Source of the DNA: Solirubrobacteraceae bacterium
GTDB taxonomy: Bacteria > Actinomycetota > Thermoleophilia > Solirubrobacterales > Solirubrobacteraceae
NCBI GenBank assembly: GCA_030151725.1
Contig: JASLDD010000179.1
Coordinates: forward strand, 1-7,924
Length of the DNA stretch: 7,924 bases
Reading direction: 5' to 3'
Positions 7,501-7,924 of the stretch are shown piece by piece. How positions within the stretch are numbered: position 1 is the stretch's first letter; each line of letters begins with the position of its first letter. Below the pieces are notes generated by a model. It had not been told where the DNA came from. It worked only from the letters and a program-made list of their open reading frames with translations, and did not search any database. The position numbers were made by a program, and so were the translations under genes.

Positions 7501-7924
7501 GTCAACGCCGACGAGCTGCAGATCAAGATGGCCCAAGGCGCAAAGCCCGGCGAGGGCGGCCAGCTGCCGGGGCACAAGGTCGACGAGTACATCGGCTCCA
7601 TCCGCCACACCACTCCCGGCGTCGGGCTGATCTCGCCGCCGCCTCACCACGACATCTACTCGATCGAGGACCTCAAGCAGCTGATCTACGACCTGCGCTG
7701 CGCCAACCCCAAAGCGCAGGTGTCCGTCAAGCTCGTATCCGAGGTCGGGGTCGGCACTGTCGCTGCAGGCGTCTCCAAGGCAAACGCCGACCGCGTGCTC
7801 GTGGCCGGCCACGACGGCGGCACCGGCGCCTCGCCGCTGTCCTCGATCCAGGCCGCCGGCGTGCCCTGGGAGATCGGCCTGGCCGAGACCCAGCAGACGC
7901 TGCTGATCAACGACCTGCGCTCTC
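4579..7924 (+). CDS. gltB: Glutamate synthase large (alpha) subunit, 3' truncated
   Basis: This is the large subunit of glutamate synthase, which makes two glutamates from glutamine and 2-oxoglutarate and so closes the ammonia-assimilation cycle with glutamine synthetase. The window holds 1115 codons; family members usually have about 1500. A 23-residue propeptide precedes the nucleophile C24 in 'FEHDACGVG', which should become the N-terminus after self-cleavage. The class II glutaminase domain (about 24-430) shows [14 protein letters not shown] (from R229), HNGEIN (249-254), NSDS (290-293) and DRNGLRPGR. The central domain (about 470-755) has [18 protein letters not shown] (from 514) and [12 protein letters not shown]. 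The FMN/2-oxoglutarate domain has GAMSLGSIS (from 908), NTGEGGED (from 935), [14 protein letters not shown] (981-994), the conserved K1051, and [10 protein letters not shown] (from 1077). The [3Fe-4S] cysteines and GXGXG beta-helix domain should follow beyond the right edge. HNGEINT is followed by AP where LR or VK-like pairs are usual. The start is set by the ribosome site at 4565. gltD is not visible. Confidence 0.97.
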   Translation, partial: MNPHNMQPPKAVGLYDPRFEHDACGVGMVVRLDNQPTHEVVSRALTALENLEHRGASGADPRTGDGAGILMQMPDELLRSVVDFELPPLGRYGVLMCFLPTDDAARGRLEGLLEQSVSELGQEVLGWRDVPIDATQTGDVAAGCRPVIRQLFVGAGAGEQDDRDAFERKLYVIRRMCELNAEDRGLYVCSSSSRTINYKGMLISFQLGAFYEDLRDERTKSALALVHSRFSTNTFPSWELAHPYRVICHNGEINTAPGNVNWMRARESELRSELFGEDLKRILPVVSPGNSDSATFDNVLELLILAGRSLPHAAMMMIPEAYRNRDDLPDYLKGFYAFHSCLMEPWDGPASVAFTDGRVVGATLDRNGLRPGRWVETTDGHVVLGSEAGLLDIPPAQVRRLGRLQPGKLFLVDLERGRIVEDEEVKREVASHQPYGEWFKRNAVPFADLPPSSEVTLSDQPMRLRQRAFGYSQEDLRVLLAPMAVEGSEPIGSMGNDVSLAVLSDQAPPLFSYFKQLFAQVTNPPIDPIREEIVMSLATSLGNERNLFEETPEHAHKLLLDQPILLNRELETLRHVDHDVYKARTIDITWPVADGAAGIGDALERICRQAREAIAEHVNIIILSDRLLGPRKAPIPSLLAVAAVHHHLVLEGTRLRVGIILESGEPREVHHFATLIGYGVSAINPYLLLESLDEMVFEGRIVRTGADGSEERVSPELAAQNVVKAIGKGLLKTISKMGISTIQSYRGAQIFEAVGLDKDLIETHFTGTASRIGGIGLEVLATEALERHARAYPAPQDQLLPVGGVYAWRRDGEHHMWNPETIALMQHAVRAANGDVAAALKGDREAHEVVRESPAFEKYREYARAINEDAARKATLRGLLRIGDGSATPIALNEVEPASEIVKRFCTGAMSLGSISREAHETLAIAMNRLGGRSNTGEGGEDPSRFLPDANGDRRRSAIKQVASGRFGVTIHYLVNADELQIKMAQGAKPGEGGQLPGHKVDEYIGSIRHTTPGVGLISPPPHHDIYSIEDLKQLIYDLRCANPKAQVSVKLVSEVGVGTVAAGVSKANADRVLVAGHDGGTGASPLSSIQAAGVPWEIGLAETQQTLLINDLRS

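Overview
The window is GC-rich bacterial DNA with strongly G/C-biased third codon positions. It holds three protein genes, all on the + strand, and nearly every base is coding. The protein style fits a high-GC actinobacterial lineage, and the wording of several motifs recalls Thermoleophilia/Solirubrobacterales. That placement is inferred from memory of the families, not from a search.

Bases 1-4394 are the end of a double-strand-break resection operon. The first gene, cut by the left edge, is the C-terminal part of an AddB/AdnA-type subunit with an intact PD-(D/E)XK (RecB-family) nuclease domain and terminal cysteines. Its stop overlaps, in an ATGA arrangement, the start of a complete AddA/AdnB-type gene: a UvrD-family helicase of about 1114 residues with all superfamily 1A motifs, fused to a second PD-(D/E)XK nuclease. 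Together they should form a two-subunit helicase-nuclease that unwinds and trims broken DNA ends for RecA-dependent repair. Both subunits appear to have an active nuclease and a cysteine set able to hold an iron-sulfur cluster.

Bases 4395-4578 are the only intergenic stretch. A strong hairpin covers the last codons of addA and a weaker one follows. Then come a T-richer segment with an extended -10 promoter candidate, a nested stem-loop that could be a structured leader RNA, and a clear Shine-Dalgarno sequence.

Bases 4579-7924 are the first 1115 codons of gltB, the large subunit of glutamate synthase, cut by the right edge. The glutaminase domain, central domain and most of the FMN domain are present. 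The Fe-S cysteines and C-terminal beta-helix domain should lie outside. gltB looks like a separate transcription unit, unrelated in function to the repair genes.

I see no mobile element, CRISPR array, tRNA or rRNA, and no clearly new system. The most interesting items are the possible gltB leader RNA and the twin Fe-S nuclease layout of the repair complex.
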